This document shows positions 18,410 to 27,699 of a stretch of 64,000 nucleotides of DNA, piece by piece (position 1 is the first letter of the stretch; each line of letters starts with the position of its first letter). The notes under the pieces were generated by a model, which had not been told where the DNA came from, searched no databases, and saw only the letters and a list, made by a program, of their open reading frames with translations. This stretch comes from an uncultured Prevotellaceae bacterium (GTDB lineage Bacteria > Bacteroidota > Bacteroidia > Bacteroidales > Bacteroidaceae), in NCBI GenBank assembly GCA_902783165.1, contig CACZPU010000016.1, positions 1-64,000 of the forward strand, written 5' to 3'. Both the position numbers and the translations under genes were made by a program.

Positions 18410-19699
18410 TTATTTTTTATGTGTCATTATGTCGAGTACAAAGCGGTCTGTTTCATCCATGCCTTTACTGCCGATAGCAGTCAGATTATGGATGCTCTTG
18501 TCAACATCATCATCAATGATACCCTCGACAGATGTCACATACTTGTGCTGCATGGCCAGCATGGCGCTCATCACTGCTGTGCTAACACCTGTTGTCAGTT
18601 TCAGTGCACAAGAAGGCTTCGCTCCATCACATATCATTCCTGTTAGGTTGGCAATCATGTTCTTGACAGAATAGCTAATTTGCTCATAGCAGCCCCCCAT
18701 CAAGTAGGTGATTCCGCAAGAACTACCTGTACTTGCAACTACACAACCACACAGTGCACTGAGTCTTCCTAGTGATTGCTTGATATAGATGGCTGTAAGG
18801 TTACTGATTATCAGTGCACGAATAAGTTCCTCTTCTGTGTTGTGGTTTTCTTTTGCGAATACAACAACGGGCATAGTAGCGCAGATTCCTTGGTTCCCGC
18901 TACCACTGTTGCTCATGACGGGAACCATGGCGCCAGCCATGCGGGCATCACATGCACAGCTTGTCACACTGAGCACCTTTGAGAAAACGCTGTCACCCAT
19001 TATACCTTTGCCCAGCGGTGAGCTAATGGTTTTTCCTAGTTGGTGACCATAGTTTTCGCGAAGTCCGCTCTCGGCTGCAGCAGAATTCAACTTCTTTGCT
19101 TCAAGAATGAATCGCAAGTCATCCAAATCAGTTGTTGTAGCAAATTCATAAACCTTATGAAGTGTAAGTTTGGGCTCGTCATTATCATCAGCGGCTTCGT
19201 CCTGCTCGTTTGTCTTTTCAAGAACGACTTCGTTGTCATGTCTGAGAAAAACGAAATTAGTATGGCTTGTCTTGATACGAGCCTCGGCTTCGTGGCCGTT
19301 AGCTGAGCAGATTACGTTGATAAATAATTTGTCTTTATCTTCTTCTTCAAGCATAATGTGCATGCGTTTTTCGGCAATGAATTTTTTGCCTTCTTCCACA
19401 GCTTGCTTATTGCTGTCTCGCAACACTTCCAATTCAAGTTCTGGGCGGCCGATAAGTGCTCCTAATGCAATGGCAATAGGAAGTCCAATCATTCCAGTGC
19501 CAGGAATGCCAACGCCCATAGCATTTTTCAGAATATTAGCACTTAGACGCAGCTCAATGTGTTCGGGTCTGCATCCCAATAACTTTGTGGCCTTGGCCAC
19601 ACACAATGCAACGGCCATTGGCTCTGTACAACCAATTGCCGGTACCACCTGACGGTGTAACAAATCAATAATTGCGTTTTTTTCTTCTACAGGAAGCAT
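18410..19699 (-). CDS. L-cysteine desulfidase-like protein (UPF0597/serine dehydratase alpha-like)
   Basis: 429 residues of the UPF0597 (YhaM/CyuA) family. Characterised members use a [4Fe-4S] cluster to split L-cysteine into pyruvate, ammonia and sulfide. Conserved cysteines are visible: Cys24 in AIGCTEPMA and others in SCACDARMAG, SSCGITYLMGGC. Gly-rich patches (GTGMIGLPIAIALGALIG, SNSGSGNQGICATMP) match the family. The related serine dehydratase activity cannot be excluded. It is cytoplasmic, has no signal peptide, and precedes dsbD in a likely two-gene unit, so both deal with cysteine or thiols. A TACCTTTG box is 52 bp upstream. Confidence 0.85.
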   Translation of the reverse strand: MLPVEEKNAIIDLLHRQVVPAIGCTEPMAVALCVAKATKLLGCRPEHIELRLSANILKNAMGVGIPGTGMIGLPIAIALGALIGRPELELEVLRDSNKQAVEEGKKFIAEKRMHIMLEEEDKDKLFINVICSANGHEAEARIKTSHTNFVFLRHDNEVVLEKTNEQDEAADDNDEPKLTLHKVYEFATTTDLDDLRFILEAKKLNSAAAESGLRENYGHQLGKTISSPLGKGIMGDSVFSKVLSVTSCACDARMAGAMVPVMSNSGSGNQGICATMPVVVFAKENHNTEEELIRALIISNLTAIYIKQSLGRLSALCGCVVASTGSSCGITYLMGGCYEQISYSVKNMIANLTGMICDGAKPSCALKLTTGVSTAVMSAMLAMQHKYVTSVEGIIDDDVDKSIHNLTAIGSKGMDETDRFVLDIMTHKK

Positions 19700-19750
19700 G
19701 GTATCTTCGTAACTTTTATTAATTATACGTCAAGAACGTTTTTATGGGTA

Positions 19751-19758
19751 CAAAGGTA
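19751..19758 (-). promoter_or_regulatory. Putative -7 box for the desulfidase-dsbD unit
   Basis: Minus-strand TACCTTTG fits TAnnTTTG, 52 bp upstream of the ATG at 19699. No clear -33 TTTG is seen. It faces away from the greA promoter 40 bp to the right. Confidence 0.5.
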
Positions 19759-19795
19759 CGCTATTTTTAGAAATAATTAATATTTTGAAAAATAA

Positions 19796-19827
19796 TTTGC
19801 ATGTATCAATTTTTTTTTTTATATTTG
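19796..19827 (+). promoter_or_regulatory. Promoter of greA
   Basis: TTTG (19796-19799), a 20-bp spacer and TATATTTG (19820-19827). It would leave a leader of about 120 nt before the greA ATG, which contains a hairpin. Confidence 0.8.
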
Positions 19828-19861
19828 CAGTCGAAAACAAAAAGAAAATGAGGGATAAGGG

Positions 19862-19890
19862 ATTCCGACATTGGGGAATGATGTCGGAAT
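19862..19890 (+). promoter_or_regulatory. Leader hairpin upstream of greA
   Basis: Perfect 10-bp inverted repeat ATTCCGACAT/ATGTCGGAAT around a 9-nt loop, about 30 nt after the predicted start site and 65 bp before greA. It is followed by TCTTTATGTTTTC, a weak T-rich tract, so it could act as an attenuator or stabilise the leader. Function is inference. Confidence 0.5.
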
Positions 19891-19955
19891 TCTTTATGTT
19901 TTCATTGTGTGGAAATGCCTTTTTCAAGTAGAATAACTAAAATACAGATAAGATT

Positions 19956-20420
19956 ATGGCTTATATGTCACAAGATGGCTACGATAAGTTGGTAGCTGAA
20001 TTAAAACGCTTGGAAAGCGTTGAACGGCCTAAAGCATCTGCCGCTATCGCAGATGCCAGAGATAAGGGCGATTTGAGCGAGAACTCAGAATATGATGCAG
20101 CTAAGGAGGCTCAGGCTAAGCTTGAGAATAAAATTAATGAGTTGAAAGCCACTCTCGCAGAAGCTAAAATCATTGATACTTCGCGTTTGAGTTCAGATAG
20201 TGTTCAGATTCTTTCAAAAGTGGGAATGACCAATCTTGCGACAAATGCAAAAATGTCATATACCATCGTGAGTGAAAGCGAGGCCAATCTTCGTGAGGGG
20301 AAAATATCTATAACAACCCCTATTGCCCAAGGTTTGCTTAATCATAAAGTGGGTGATGTGGTCGAAGTGAAGATACCACGTGGTGTTATAAAGTTGAGAA
20401 TTGATACCATTTCAATTTAA
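19956..20420 (+). CDS. greA: Transcription elongation factor GreA
   Basis: 154 residues, close to the usual 158. The N-terminal coiled coil (about 1-75) carries the acidic tip GDLSENSEYDAAKEAQ (Asp/Glu near residue 40) that enters the RNA polymerase secondary channel and triggers cleavage of backtracked transcripts. The C-terminal FKBP-like domain ends GDVVEVKIPRG. It has a strong promoter and a leader hairpin. The HIT gene follows after 55 bp in the same direction. Confidence 0.96.
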   Translation: MAYMSQDGYDKLVAELKRLESVERPKASAAIADARDKGDLSENSEYDAAKEAQAKLENKINELKATLAEAKIIDTSRLSSDSVQILSKVGMTNLATNAKMSYTIVSESEANLREGKISITTPIAQGLLNHKVGDVVEVKIPRGVIKLRIDTISI

Positions 20421-20475
20421 TAATATCATCGAAAATTTGGCATTAGCGATTAATTAATCAATAAAAGAAGAGAAT

Positions 20476-20874
20476 ATGGATATTTTTGCAAAAATAGCCG
20501 CAGGGGAGATACCAAGCTATAAATGTGCTGAAAGTGAAAAGTTTTATGCTTTTCTTGATATCAACCCGCTGGTGAAGGGTCATACATTGGTAATTCCTCG
20601 TCGGGAGATTGATTATGTCTTTGATATGGAGGATGATGAGATTGGTGAATACATGCAGTTTGCTAAGAAGGTTGCAGTTGCAATCAAAACCGCTTTTCCT
20701 TGTGTGAAAGTAGGAATGGCTGTTCTTGGACTAGAAATTTCTCATGCTCACATTCATCTTGTCCCCATGCAAAGCGAGAAAGATATGCTTTTCAGTAATA
20801 CCAAACTGAAATTGAGCGAAGATGAGTTCAAGGAAATAGCTGCAAAGATAAATGCTGCTTTTGACAATCTTTAA
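20476..20874 (+). CDS. HIT-family nucleotide hydrolase/transferase
   Basis: 132 residues, complete HIT domain. The histidine triad is HAHIH at residues 90-94 followed by LVP, and the N-terminal IAAGEIPSYKCAES is typical of the Hint/PKCI-like branch. Such proteins hydrolyse adenosine phosphoramidates or dinucleoside phosphates; the substrate here is unknown. It probably shares the greA transcript, ending at the strong hairpin at 20906-20944. Confidence 0.92.
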   Translation: MDIFAKIAAGEIPSYKCAESEKFYAFLDINPLVKGHTLVIPRREIDYVFDMEDDEIGEYMQFAKKVAVAIKTAFPCVKVGMAVLGLEISHAHIHLVPMQSEKDMLFSNTKLKLSEDEFKEIAAKINAAFDNL

Positions 20875-20905
20875 AAGGTAGATATAAGTTTCTACTATAT
20901 GGTTC

Positions 20906-20944
20906 AAAAAGGGCACTGGTATTTTTTACCAGTGCCCTTTTTTG
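20906..20944. terminator. Bidirectional terminator between HIT gene and dcw/dGTPase operon
   Basis: Near-perfect inverted repeat (AAAAGGGCACTGGTA and its complement) with a T-rich loop, flanked by A and T runs, so it ends transcripts from both sides: greA-HIT on plus and the long dcw-dGTPase unit on minus. Confidence 0.9.
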
Positions 20945-20961
20945 TTTTATTAAACTGGACT

Positions 20962-22299
20962 TTAAACGATAGGTAGGCTGATACCATTGATTTTCTGATA
21001 GATGTCAAGTGCGTAGACGTCGGTCATCCCGCTAATGTAGTCGATTACGGCCATTATTCGTTCTTCAAGCAGTTCGCTCCTTATATCGTACTGACTACTG
21101 AAGCGGTTGATGAGTTGTTGTGAATGAAACTTCTCAGGATGGACAGCTGCTTCAATTAGGTTGGACATCAGTGTTTCAATAATCTTATAACCAGACAGTT
21201 CAACGTCAAGAACAGGACGACTATTGTAGATTTTTCGTTTTGAGATATCTGTACAATGCTTGTATGCCCTGTTCAGAGGTGTTGAAATATGGTCAATCAA
21301 ACTGCCATTGAATGTGCCATTGAGGATATTATCCTCGTTTTCTACGAATGTCTTAACACATTCGTTTTCCAATTTTCCTATAACACAGGCACGAAAATAA
21401 ATCACTTTTTCGTTCTCGTCAGTAATGCCTTCGTCAATGATACGTTGAAGTATATGCCTTTTTTCTTCATCTGTAAAGAATTCAAGCAACATGTTTGCTG
21501 TCTCATCAAAAGAAAGAATCTTCAGCTTATGCGAATCTTCAATATCCATAATCTCGTAACATATGTCATCAGCAGCTTCTACAAGATATACCAATGGGTG
21601 ACGCGAATATTGCAATGGTTCTTTTTCTTTTGATATTTTTTTGATACCAAGTTCATGTGCTATACGTTCATAGATATGTTTTTCGGAATTGAAAAAACCG
21701 AATTTTCCTTTTTTGTTTGCAACAAGAGAGGCGTATGGATACTTGACAATGGAGGCTAATGTGGAATATGTCATAACAAAACCGCCATCTCTTCTTCCCA
21801 AGAAACGGTGGGTAAGGAGCCGGAAAGCATTGGCATTACCTTCGAAATGGGTTATGTCACTCCAAAACTCAGAGGAGAGTTTTTCTTTTAGGTATGAACC
21901 CTCTCCTTCTGTGAAGAATGCTTGTATAGCCTTTTCCCCACTATGTCCGAATGGCGGGTTACCCATGTCATGAGCAAGGCAGGCAGTACTTACAATTGTA
22001 CCAATATGGGGTAGCAAGGATTGGCTCAGTTCTGGCCGTTGTTGAATTAGTAGATTGGCAACATCATTACCTAGTGACATGCCAACGCTAGCAACCTCGA
22101 GCGAATGTGTTAGCCTGTTATGTACAAAAATACTACCAGGAAGTGGGAATACTTGCGTTTTGTTCTGCATCCTCCTGAAAGGTGCGGAAAAAATGAGTCG
22201 ATCGTAATCCCTTTTGAATTGCGACCGGTCATCATGTCGTTCCGGATTGCGGTTCTCTTGTCCGAGTCTTTTATAGGAAATAAGTTTTTCCCACTGCAT
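20962..22299 (-). CDS. dgt: dGTPase-like HD-domain triphosphohydrolase
   Basis: 445 residues. The HD metal site is complete: RLTHSLEV (first His) and CLAHDMGNPPFGHSGE (His-Asp pair plus the family-specific PPFGH). RRMQNKTQVFPL near the N-terminus and the later YLVEAADDICYEIMDIED (metal Asp) are typical of dNTP triphosphohydrolases, which hydrolyse dGTP or other dNTPs to nucleoside and triphosphate. It starts 20 bp after ftsZ and so closes the cell-division operon. Whether it prefers dGTP cannot be read from the sequence. Confidence 0.9.
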   Translation of the reverse strand: MQWEKLISYKRLGQENRNPERHDDRSQFKRDYDRLIFSAPFRRMQNKTQVFPLPGSIFVHNRLTHSLEVASVGMSLGNDVANLLIQQRPELSQSLLPHIGTIVSTACLAHDMGNPPFGHSGEKAIQAFFTEGEGSYLKEKLSSEFWSDITHFEGNANAFRLLTHRFLGRRDGGFVMTYSTLASIVKYPYASLVANKKGKFGFFNSEKHIYERIAHELGIKKISKEKEPLQYSRHPLVYLVEAADDICYEIMDIEDSHKLKILSFDETANMLLEFFTDEEKRHILQRIIDEGITDENEKVIYFRACVIGKLENECVKTFVENEDNILNGTFNGSLIDHISTPLNRAYKHCTDISKRKIYNSRPVLDVELSGYKIIETLMSNLIEAAVHPEKFHSQQLINRFSSQYDIRSELLEERIMAVIDYISGMTDVYALDIYQKINGISLPIV

Positions 22300-22319
22300 A
22301 CTTTAATTTGGAAAGTAAA

Positions 22320-23648
22320 TTAGGCAAACTTAATAGTCCCTTGAATAGCTTCGCGCTTGTCGTCGTCATCATTTTTCACATTGCCTGCAGCTTTGCTTCT
22401 TATTTCTTCTAGCACCTGACGAGTGCGCTTGTAGGTAGGAGTCTGCTCCACATCGCTGATGACGTCTTCGTTGTCGAGGTCTTCCTGACGGAAAATGAAA
22501 ATATGTGGACGTCGTTTGTATTGGCTGGTGCTGCCGTCTTTTCCATAATAGCGGTTACGACGATCTTGGCGTTCTGCGGCTTTCTCCTCTTCTGCAGCAA
22601 TGCGGTCAGCTTCCTCTTGTGTTCGTTTTGTGAAATGTCCGCTCATGCCGTCAACATCTTCTATGCCAAATCCTGTGGCAAGTATTGTCACTTTTACTTT
22701 GTCGCCAAGTTCCGGGTCGGTGGCAAGTCCCCATTTTATTTCAAAATTGTTGCCGAATTTTGCCATAAAATCATTCACGTCGTTCATTTCTTCCATCATT
22801 AAACCTTGTTTGTTCTGTTTGTCAGAACAGAATGAGATGCTGAGAAGAATCCTTTTCGAATTAAACACATCGTTGTCATTGAGCAGCGGTGAATGGAGCG
22901 CATCCTCTATAGCCTTTTTAACCCTTCCTTCTCCTTCTCCGTATCCAGTGGACATAATGGCAACTCCACCATCCTTTAAAACGGTTTTCACATCGTTGAA
23001 GTCTAGATTAATAAGTCCATGAACGGTAATAATCTCTGCGATTGACTTGGCTGCCACGCTCAACGTGTCGTCAGCTTTTCCAAAGGCATCCAAAACTGTT
23101 AGTTCTGGATAAATCTCGCGTAGCCGCTCATTGTTAATTACAAGAAGGGCGTCTACGTGTTTTGACATTTCTTCGACACCGTCGAGTGCCTGGTCGATTT
23201 TTTTTGGTCCTTCAAAGCGGAAGGGAATGGTAACGATTCCAACGGTAAGTATACCCAACTCTTTGCTTATACGAGCGATAACAGGAGCTGCTCCAGTGCC
23301 GGTTCCACCGCCCATGCCAGCAGTGATAAAAGCCATCTTTGTGCCATCGGAAAGCATATTCCTTACGTCTTCTATGCTTTCTTCTGCGGCCTGACGTGCC
23401 TTTTCAGGCTTGTTTCCTGCTCCAAGCCCCTCTTTTCCTAGCTGGAGATGAATTGGAACAGGGCTGTCGTTAAGAGCCTGATTGTCGGTGTTGCAAAGGA
23501 CGAACGACACATCATGAATACCTTCACGATACATATGGTTGACAGCATTGCCGCCTCCACCACCCACACCAATCACTTTGATGATACTATTTTCTTTTTC
23601 AGGATCTGTGAAATCCAATATGTCGAAATTTGAATTATTGTCTGCCAT
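22320..23648 (-). CDS. ftsZ: Cell division protein FtsZ
   Basis: 442-residue tubulin-like GTPase that forms the division ring. The GTP-binding signature GGGTGTGA is at residues 113-120; VGGGGGNAVNHMY and NTDNQAL are also intact. The GTPase core ends near residue 335; a charged, Asp/Glu/Arg-rich linker of about 95 residues follows (with RQDRRNRYYGKDG), ending in the short peptide EAIQGTIKFA that should bind FtsA. It is 92 bp after ftsA, the largest gap inside the dcw cluster. Confidence 0.98.
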   Translation of the reverse strand: MADNNSNFDILDFTDPEKENSIIKVIGVGGGGGNAVNHMYREGIHDVSFVLCNTDNQALNDSPVPIHLQLGKEGLGAGNKPEKARQAAEESIEDVRNMLSDGTKMAFITAGMGGGTGTGAAPVIARISKELGILTVGIVTIPFRFEGPKKIDQALDGVEEMSKHVDALLVINNERLREIYPELTVLDAFGKADDTLSVAAKSIAEIITVHGLINLDFNDVKTVLKDGGVAIMSTGYGEGEGRVKKAIEDALHSPLLNDNDVFNSKRILLSISFCSDKQNKQGLMMEEMNDVNDFMAKFGNNFEIKWGLATDPELGDKVKVTILATGFGIEDVDGMSGHFTKRTQEEADRIAAEEEKAAERQDRRNRYYGKDGSTSQYKRRPHIFIFRQEDLDNEDVISDVEQTPTYKRTRQVLEEIRSKAAGNVKNDDDDKREAIQGTIKFA

Positions 23649-23740
23649 GATACTTTTATTGTTTGATTGTTATTCAGCTATTACGAGATTGATTGCTTTA
23701 TGGTTTCGAATAAATTAACGTCGCTTTAACTTGACAATGT

Positions 23741-25213
23741 TTATTCTTCTGGTTCCTGCACAAGCCCTTTCAAGAAATCAAGTATTTTGTTGCCTGTTTT
23801 CTTTATTTTACTACCATCCTTTTTTCTACGCTGTTCCTCTTCTGCAGCAATTCTAATTGCCTCGGCGGCAGCCTCTTCTTCAGCACGGCGTTTTTCTTCT
23901 TCAGCTTCTTCGGCCTTTCTTTTTTCTTCTTCAGCTTTTTGCTTTTCTGCTTCGGTCAATACAATCCCAGGCGCCAATTCATTAGGGTTACGTGGGTCAC
24001 GGTGAATATCCATCGTTGATGCGGGGGCTTTTTTCTCTCCAAATAAGTCACTGCTTGCATCCATTTCACCGCCGGCACAATTCATGTTACCTTTTGCCAA
24101 AAGTCCTAATACCGTGTTCATCATGGCGTTGTGGGCATTGATATCGGCATCCTTAGAAGTGATGCTTTGGGTAACAAATTTTGCAACACGAATCTTCTCT
24201 ACATGAGTGTAATTTCGGAAAGCTGTTTCAATGTTTTTCATATTAGATCCACCTCCAGTCAAAACAATGCCACCAAGCAATCGGTCGGCGTATTCAGAGG
24301 GCACCTGATACCAAACATTTTCAATGATTTCTTCTAATCTGCTTTCCACGATTGAGATAAAGTCGCGACTTTTTACATTTCTGTCACTATCGATGCTTAT
24401 TGTGAGTTGATTATCTATTTCCCCATTGTCTGTCCAAGCACTTCCGTATTTAAGTTTCATTTGCTCAGCAGTAGTTTCTTCCATTTGCAGTGAAGCAATG
24501 TCTTTTGTGATATTGTTGCTTCCAAGTGGAATAACAGCCAAATGGCGTAAAATGTTTTTGTAGTATACACTAACAGTAGTAGTGTCTGCGCCTAAATCAA
24601 CCAAAGTGCAGCCAGAGCGCTTTTCTGCATCTGTAAGAACACTGTCAGCCAAAGCAAGCGGAGCAAGGTACATGTCGGCGATAGCAATTCCGGCAAGGTC
24701 AAAACATTTGTTCAGATTGCGATAGAACGTTTTCCGCCACAATATGTTGAGGAAATTTCCTTCTAATCTGGTACATTGTATTCCGACAGGGTCCATCTGA
24801 AACTGGTTGTCAACCTTGTATTCTTGAGTGGCAGCGTCAAGAATCTCCTGTTCTTGATAACTCATCGCTCGGTTGCCATCCATGAGTTCGTTGATCATTT
24901 CTTGGGTGACAATTGTTTCCTCTGCAAAATTCTTAACGATGTTGTTTTTCACACTGCGAATTGATTGTCCTCCGACCCCAACATAAACGCGTGAAATATT
25001 TGTCTTGAGTGTTGTCGTGAGTTTTTTTACAATGTTAGTGATACATTGAGCTGTTTTGTCAATGTTGTAAACAACCCCCTTGCGGATAAAAGTGGAGGAA
25101 TCCTCTCTCACCACAGCAAGTACATCGATGCTTCCGTCGAGTTTTTTCTTTCCCGCAATACCCGTCATCTTGGATGATCCGAGTTCGATTGCCACTATAA
25201 ATTCCCTTGCCAT
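23741..25213 (-). CDS. ftsA: Cell division protein FtsA
   Basis: 490-residue actin-like protein anchoring FtsZ to the membrane. The ATPase motifs IVAIELGSSKMTGIAGK (phosphate 1), TLVDLGADTTTVSVY (phosphate 2) and GGIVLTGGGSNMKNIE (adenosine) are present. After about residue 395 there is a long Lys/Glu/Ala-rich linker with repeated EEEKRKAEEAEEEKRRAEEE-like stretches, likely a charged helix. The protein ends with an amphipathic helix (NKILDFLKGLVQE) for membrane binding. Longer than E. coli FtsA (420) because of the linker. It starts 7 bp after ftsQ. Confidence 0.96.
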   Translation of the reverse strand: MAREFIVAIELGSSKMTGIAGKKKLDGSIDVLAVVREDSSTFIRKGVVYNIDKTAQCITNIVKKLTTTLKTNISRVYVGVGGQSIRSVKNNIVKNFAEETIVTQEMINELMDGNRAMSYQEQEILDAATQEYKVDNQFQMDPVGIQCTRLEGNFLNILWRKTFYRNLNKCFDLAGIAIADMYLAPLALADSVLTDAEKRSGCTLVDLGADTTTVSVYYKNILRHLAVIPLGSNNITKDIASLQMEETTAEQMKLKYGSAWTDNGEIDNQLTISIDSDRNVKSRDFISIVESRLEEIIENVWYQVPSEYADRLLGGIVLTGGGSNMKNIETAFRNYTHVEKIRVAKFVTQSITSKDADINAHNAMMNTVLGLLAKGNMNCAGGEMDASSDLFGEKKAPASTMDIHRDPRNPNELAPGIVLTEAEKQKAEEEKRKAEEAEEEKRRAEEEAAAEAIRIAAEEEQRRKKDGSKIKKTGNKILDFLKGLVQEPEE

Positions 25214-25220
25214 ACGCTAT

Positions 25221-26252
25221 CTATATTATTTTGTTATCTTTTTGTTTCTTGCTATTACTTATGTTTTTGTCTTTGTCTTGTTTAATAATGTTGCTTTCTT
25301 TATTGTTTTCTTGTTTGATTGAAGGCTTGTCTACTGTAGTTTCTTTTTTCAAATTATCGGTATTGTTTTGTTGTGTGGCCATGGAGTTTACGATAGAAGT
25401 TGTGTTTTCGTTTTCCGGTTTCATGACCACATTACTTGGTACTGGTTGAGCAATATCTTCATCATGTTTCTTGCAAATGATTTGATTCTCAAATTCAAGA
25501 CTAATATAATGATATTTGTTCCAACCTACTTCATTAAGCCCGTATTGATAGAATTTCTCCATTCGATTGAGTTTTTTCTTTACATAGCTGTTTATAGCCG
25601 CCTTGCGCTTATTGTCTGTGCTTTCTTTCGGTAAATAGCCAATGAATATGATGTGATCACCAACACGGGGAATAAGCTCGATTCCCATATCTGGCAGCAC
25701 GTTTATTTGTTCTATTTGATGCTTCCAGAACTCATTTTCCATGATGGCTTCAGTAAGATTACAAATATAACTTTTTGCAAATACCCGGTTAATGTTTCCG
25801 GTAGCAATCACCAAATCACTGGTGTATTTAGAATTTGGCATGATGCCGCCTTCGTCATCTACATAGTAGTCGTCTCCTAGATTGCTTTTTATGCGTACTA
25901 TAGGCAAACGCTGGGTGATGTTGATGCAAACATGTCCGTCTTGGGTTTTGTAGCATTGGGCGGTATTTACAAACGAACTTGTTTTAAGCACGTCTTCTAT
26001 GGTTCGTGGGTTGACGAATTCCATTTGTTGCTTAAGAGGGTATAATTTCTTTTTGGACAAAATATTCTTTATTTCTTTTGCGCTAAGAAAGCCGTTTGTG
26101 TTTTCGTCGGCAATGTAAATGTTTACTTTGGTGCACATCTTTGCAGTCTCGTCTGGTTTGTTAAACGAGGTCATCGCCATCACAAGGTAGGCTGCCAAAA
26201 GAATGTCAAGGCAGACAATGATGGTTTTCTTCCAGTTGATGTGCAATTTCAT
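25221..26252 (-). CDS. ftsQ: Cell division protein FtsQ
   Basis: 343 residues. A short cytoplasmic tail and one membrane helix (about 10-28, TIIVCLDILLAAYLVMAM) precede a POTRA-like region (LSAKEIKNILSKKKLYP) and the FtsQ beta domain (INITQRLPIVRIKSN, YYVDDEGGIMPNS). About 75 C-terminal residues are Asn/Lys/Thr-rich and low in complexity. FtsQ belongs to the FtsQLB divisome complex. Assignment rests on architecture and on its place between murC and ftsA. Confidence 0.88.
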   Translation of the reverse strand: MKLHINWKKTIIVCLDILLAAYLVMAMTSFNKPDETAKMCTKVNIYIADENTNGFLSAKEIKNILSKKKLYPLKQQMEFVNPRTIEDVLKTSSFVNTAQCYKTQDGHVCINITQRLPIVRIKSNLGDDYYVDDEGGIMPNSKYTSDLVIATGNINRVFAKSYICNLTEAIMENEFWKHQIEQINVLPDMGIELIPRVGDHIIFIGYLPKESTDNKRKAAINSYVKKKLNRMEKFYQYGLNEVGWNKYHYISLEFENQIICKKHDEDIAQPVPSNVVMKPENENTTSIVNSMATQQNNTDNLKKETTVDKPSIKQENNKESNIIKQDKDKNISNSKKQKDNKII

Positions 26253-26282
26253 ATCTACTATATAACGTAAATGTAAGTCAAA

Positions 26283-27674
26283 TTATTTTTCGCAATGATA
26301 TTTTTCCCGAAGTATTTTTTCTATTTGTCCAACTTGATTGTCCAAGTCACCTGCACCAAGTACGATAAGAACATCAAAATTATGTTCTTTGATGTATTGT
26401 TGCACATTGTCTTTACAAATGATTCGCTTACTAACACCTTCTTTCAGATTATCATATATTAACTCCGATGTGACACCTGGTATGGGCTGTTCGCGTGCAG
26501 GATAAATTTCTGTCAATATGACTTCGTCAAGCAAACTTAAACTGTTGGCAAAGTCCTTATAGAAATCTCTTGTCCTTGTATAGAGATGAGGTTGGAAAAT
26601 GACGGTTATTTTTCTGTTCTTGTAAAGTTGACGAATGCTTCGTGCACTTTCAAATATTTCCTTGGGATGATGGGCGTAGTCGCTTAAGAAAACTATTTTG
26701 TCATTTTTCAGTTTGAAATCGAATCTACGTTCAACACCCTTATATGTCTGCATACCATATTTTATCTCAGCAGCAGAACATCCATTCAACTGAGCCATTG
26801 CCATGGCGGCTATTCCATTCTCTATGTTGATGGGAACAGGCTGTCCAAGTTGAACGTTTTTGATGCTTTCTATAGGTGAAATAAAATCGAAATATATTTC
26901 ACCATTGCCAATACGTATGTTTTCTGCATGGAAATCACCTTCTTCAAGGCTATATTCATATATCTTTACATCTTTCCCTGTATCTGCCTTCATCTCCAAG
27001 TTCTTGTGTATGATGAGTGCTCCGTTTGGCTTGATAAGGGTTGTGTAATGTCTGAAACTTTCTAAGTACGCTTCTTTGGTTCCATAAATGTCAAGATGGT
27101 CTGGGTCTGTGCTCGTAATGACTGTCATCCAAGGTCTAAGCCAATGAAAAGAACGGTCGAACTCGTCTGCTTCGATTACAACATAATTAGTGTTTTCGCT
27201 GAAAATATAGTTCGTTCCATAGTTCTTAGAGATTCCACCAAGAAAAGCATTGCAATCAAGATGGCTTTGGTGCATTATATGGGCACATATAGTGGATGTG
27301 GAGGTTTTTCCGTGTGTACCTGCTACGCAAAGCCCTTTAAGGGAATGCGTGAGCGTACCCAAGACTTGAGCGCGTTTTTGAATTTCAAATCCTCCTTCAC
27401 GGAAGAATAAAAGTTCTTTGTGTTCTGACGGAATGGCTGGAGTATAAATGACTAGTGTGTTCTTTGGATTCTTACAGGAATAAGGTATTTTTTCAATACT
27501 TTCATCGTAGTGGATAAGTGCACCTTCTTTTTCCAATTGATGAGTAAGCGCGGATGGAGTTTTGTCATATCCACCCACCATTATCCCTTTTTTGAGGAAA
27601 TAGCGTGCGATAGCGCTCATACCAATGCCGCCTGCACCAACGAAATATACTGCTTTAATATCTTTAAGTTCCAT
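26283..27674 (-). CDS. murC: UDP-N-acetylmuramate--L-alanine ligase
   Basis: 463 residues from ATG 27674 (MELKDIKAVYFVGAGG). A longer TTG-initiated frame would overlap murG and adds a polar tail not seen in the family. MurC adds L-Ala to UDP-MurNAc in the cytoplasm. The N-terminal Rossmann motif is GAGGIGMSAIA; the ATP P-loop is GTHGKTSTS (Lys123); ADEFDRSF and SDYAHHPKE are characteristic. It lies 25 bp after murG. Confidence 0.96.
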   Translation of the reverse strand: MELKDIKAVYFVGAGGIGMSAIARYFLKKGIMVGGYDKTPSALTHQLEKEGALIHYDESIEKIPYSCKNPKNTLVIYTPAIPSEHKELLFFREGGFEIQKRAQVLGTLTHSLKGLCVAGTHGKTSTSTICAHIMHQSHLDCNAFLGGISKNYGTNYIFSENTNYVVIEADEFDRSFHWLRPWMTVITSTDPDHLDIYGTKEAYLESFRHYTTLIKPNGALIIHKNLEMKADTGKDVKIYEYSLEEGDFHAENIRIGNGEIYFDFISPIESIKNVQLGQPVPINIENGIAAMAMAQLNGCSAAEIKYGMQTYKGVERRFDFKLKNDKIVFLSDYAHHPKEIFESARSIRQLYKNRKITVIFQPHLYTRTRDFYKDFANSLSLLDEVILTEIYPAREQPIPGVTSELIYDNLKEGVSKRIICKDNVQQYIKEHNFDVLIVLGAGDLDNQVGQIEKILREKYHCEK

Positions 27675-27699
27675 CTTCCTATTATTTGTTTCATTCTTG

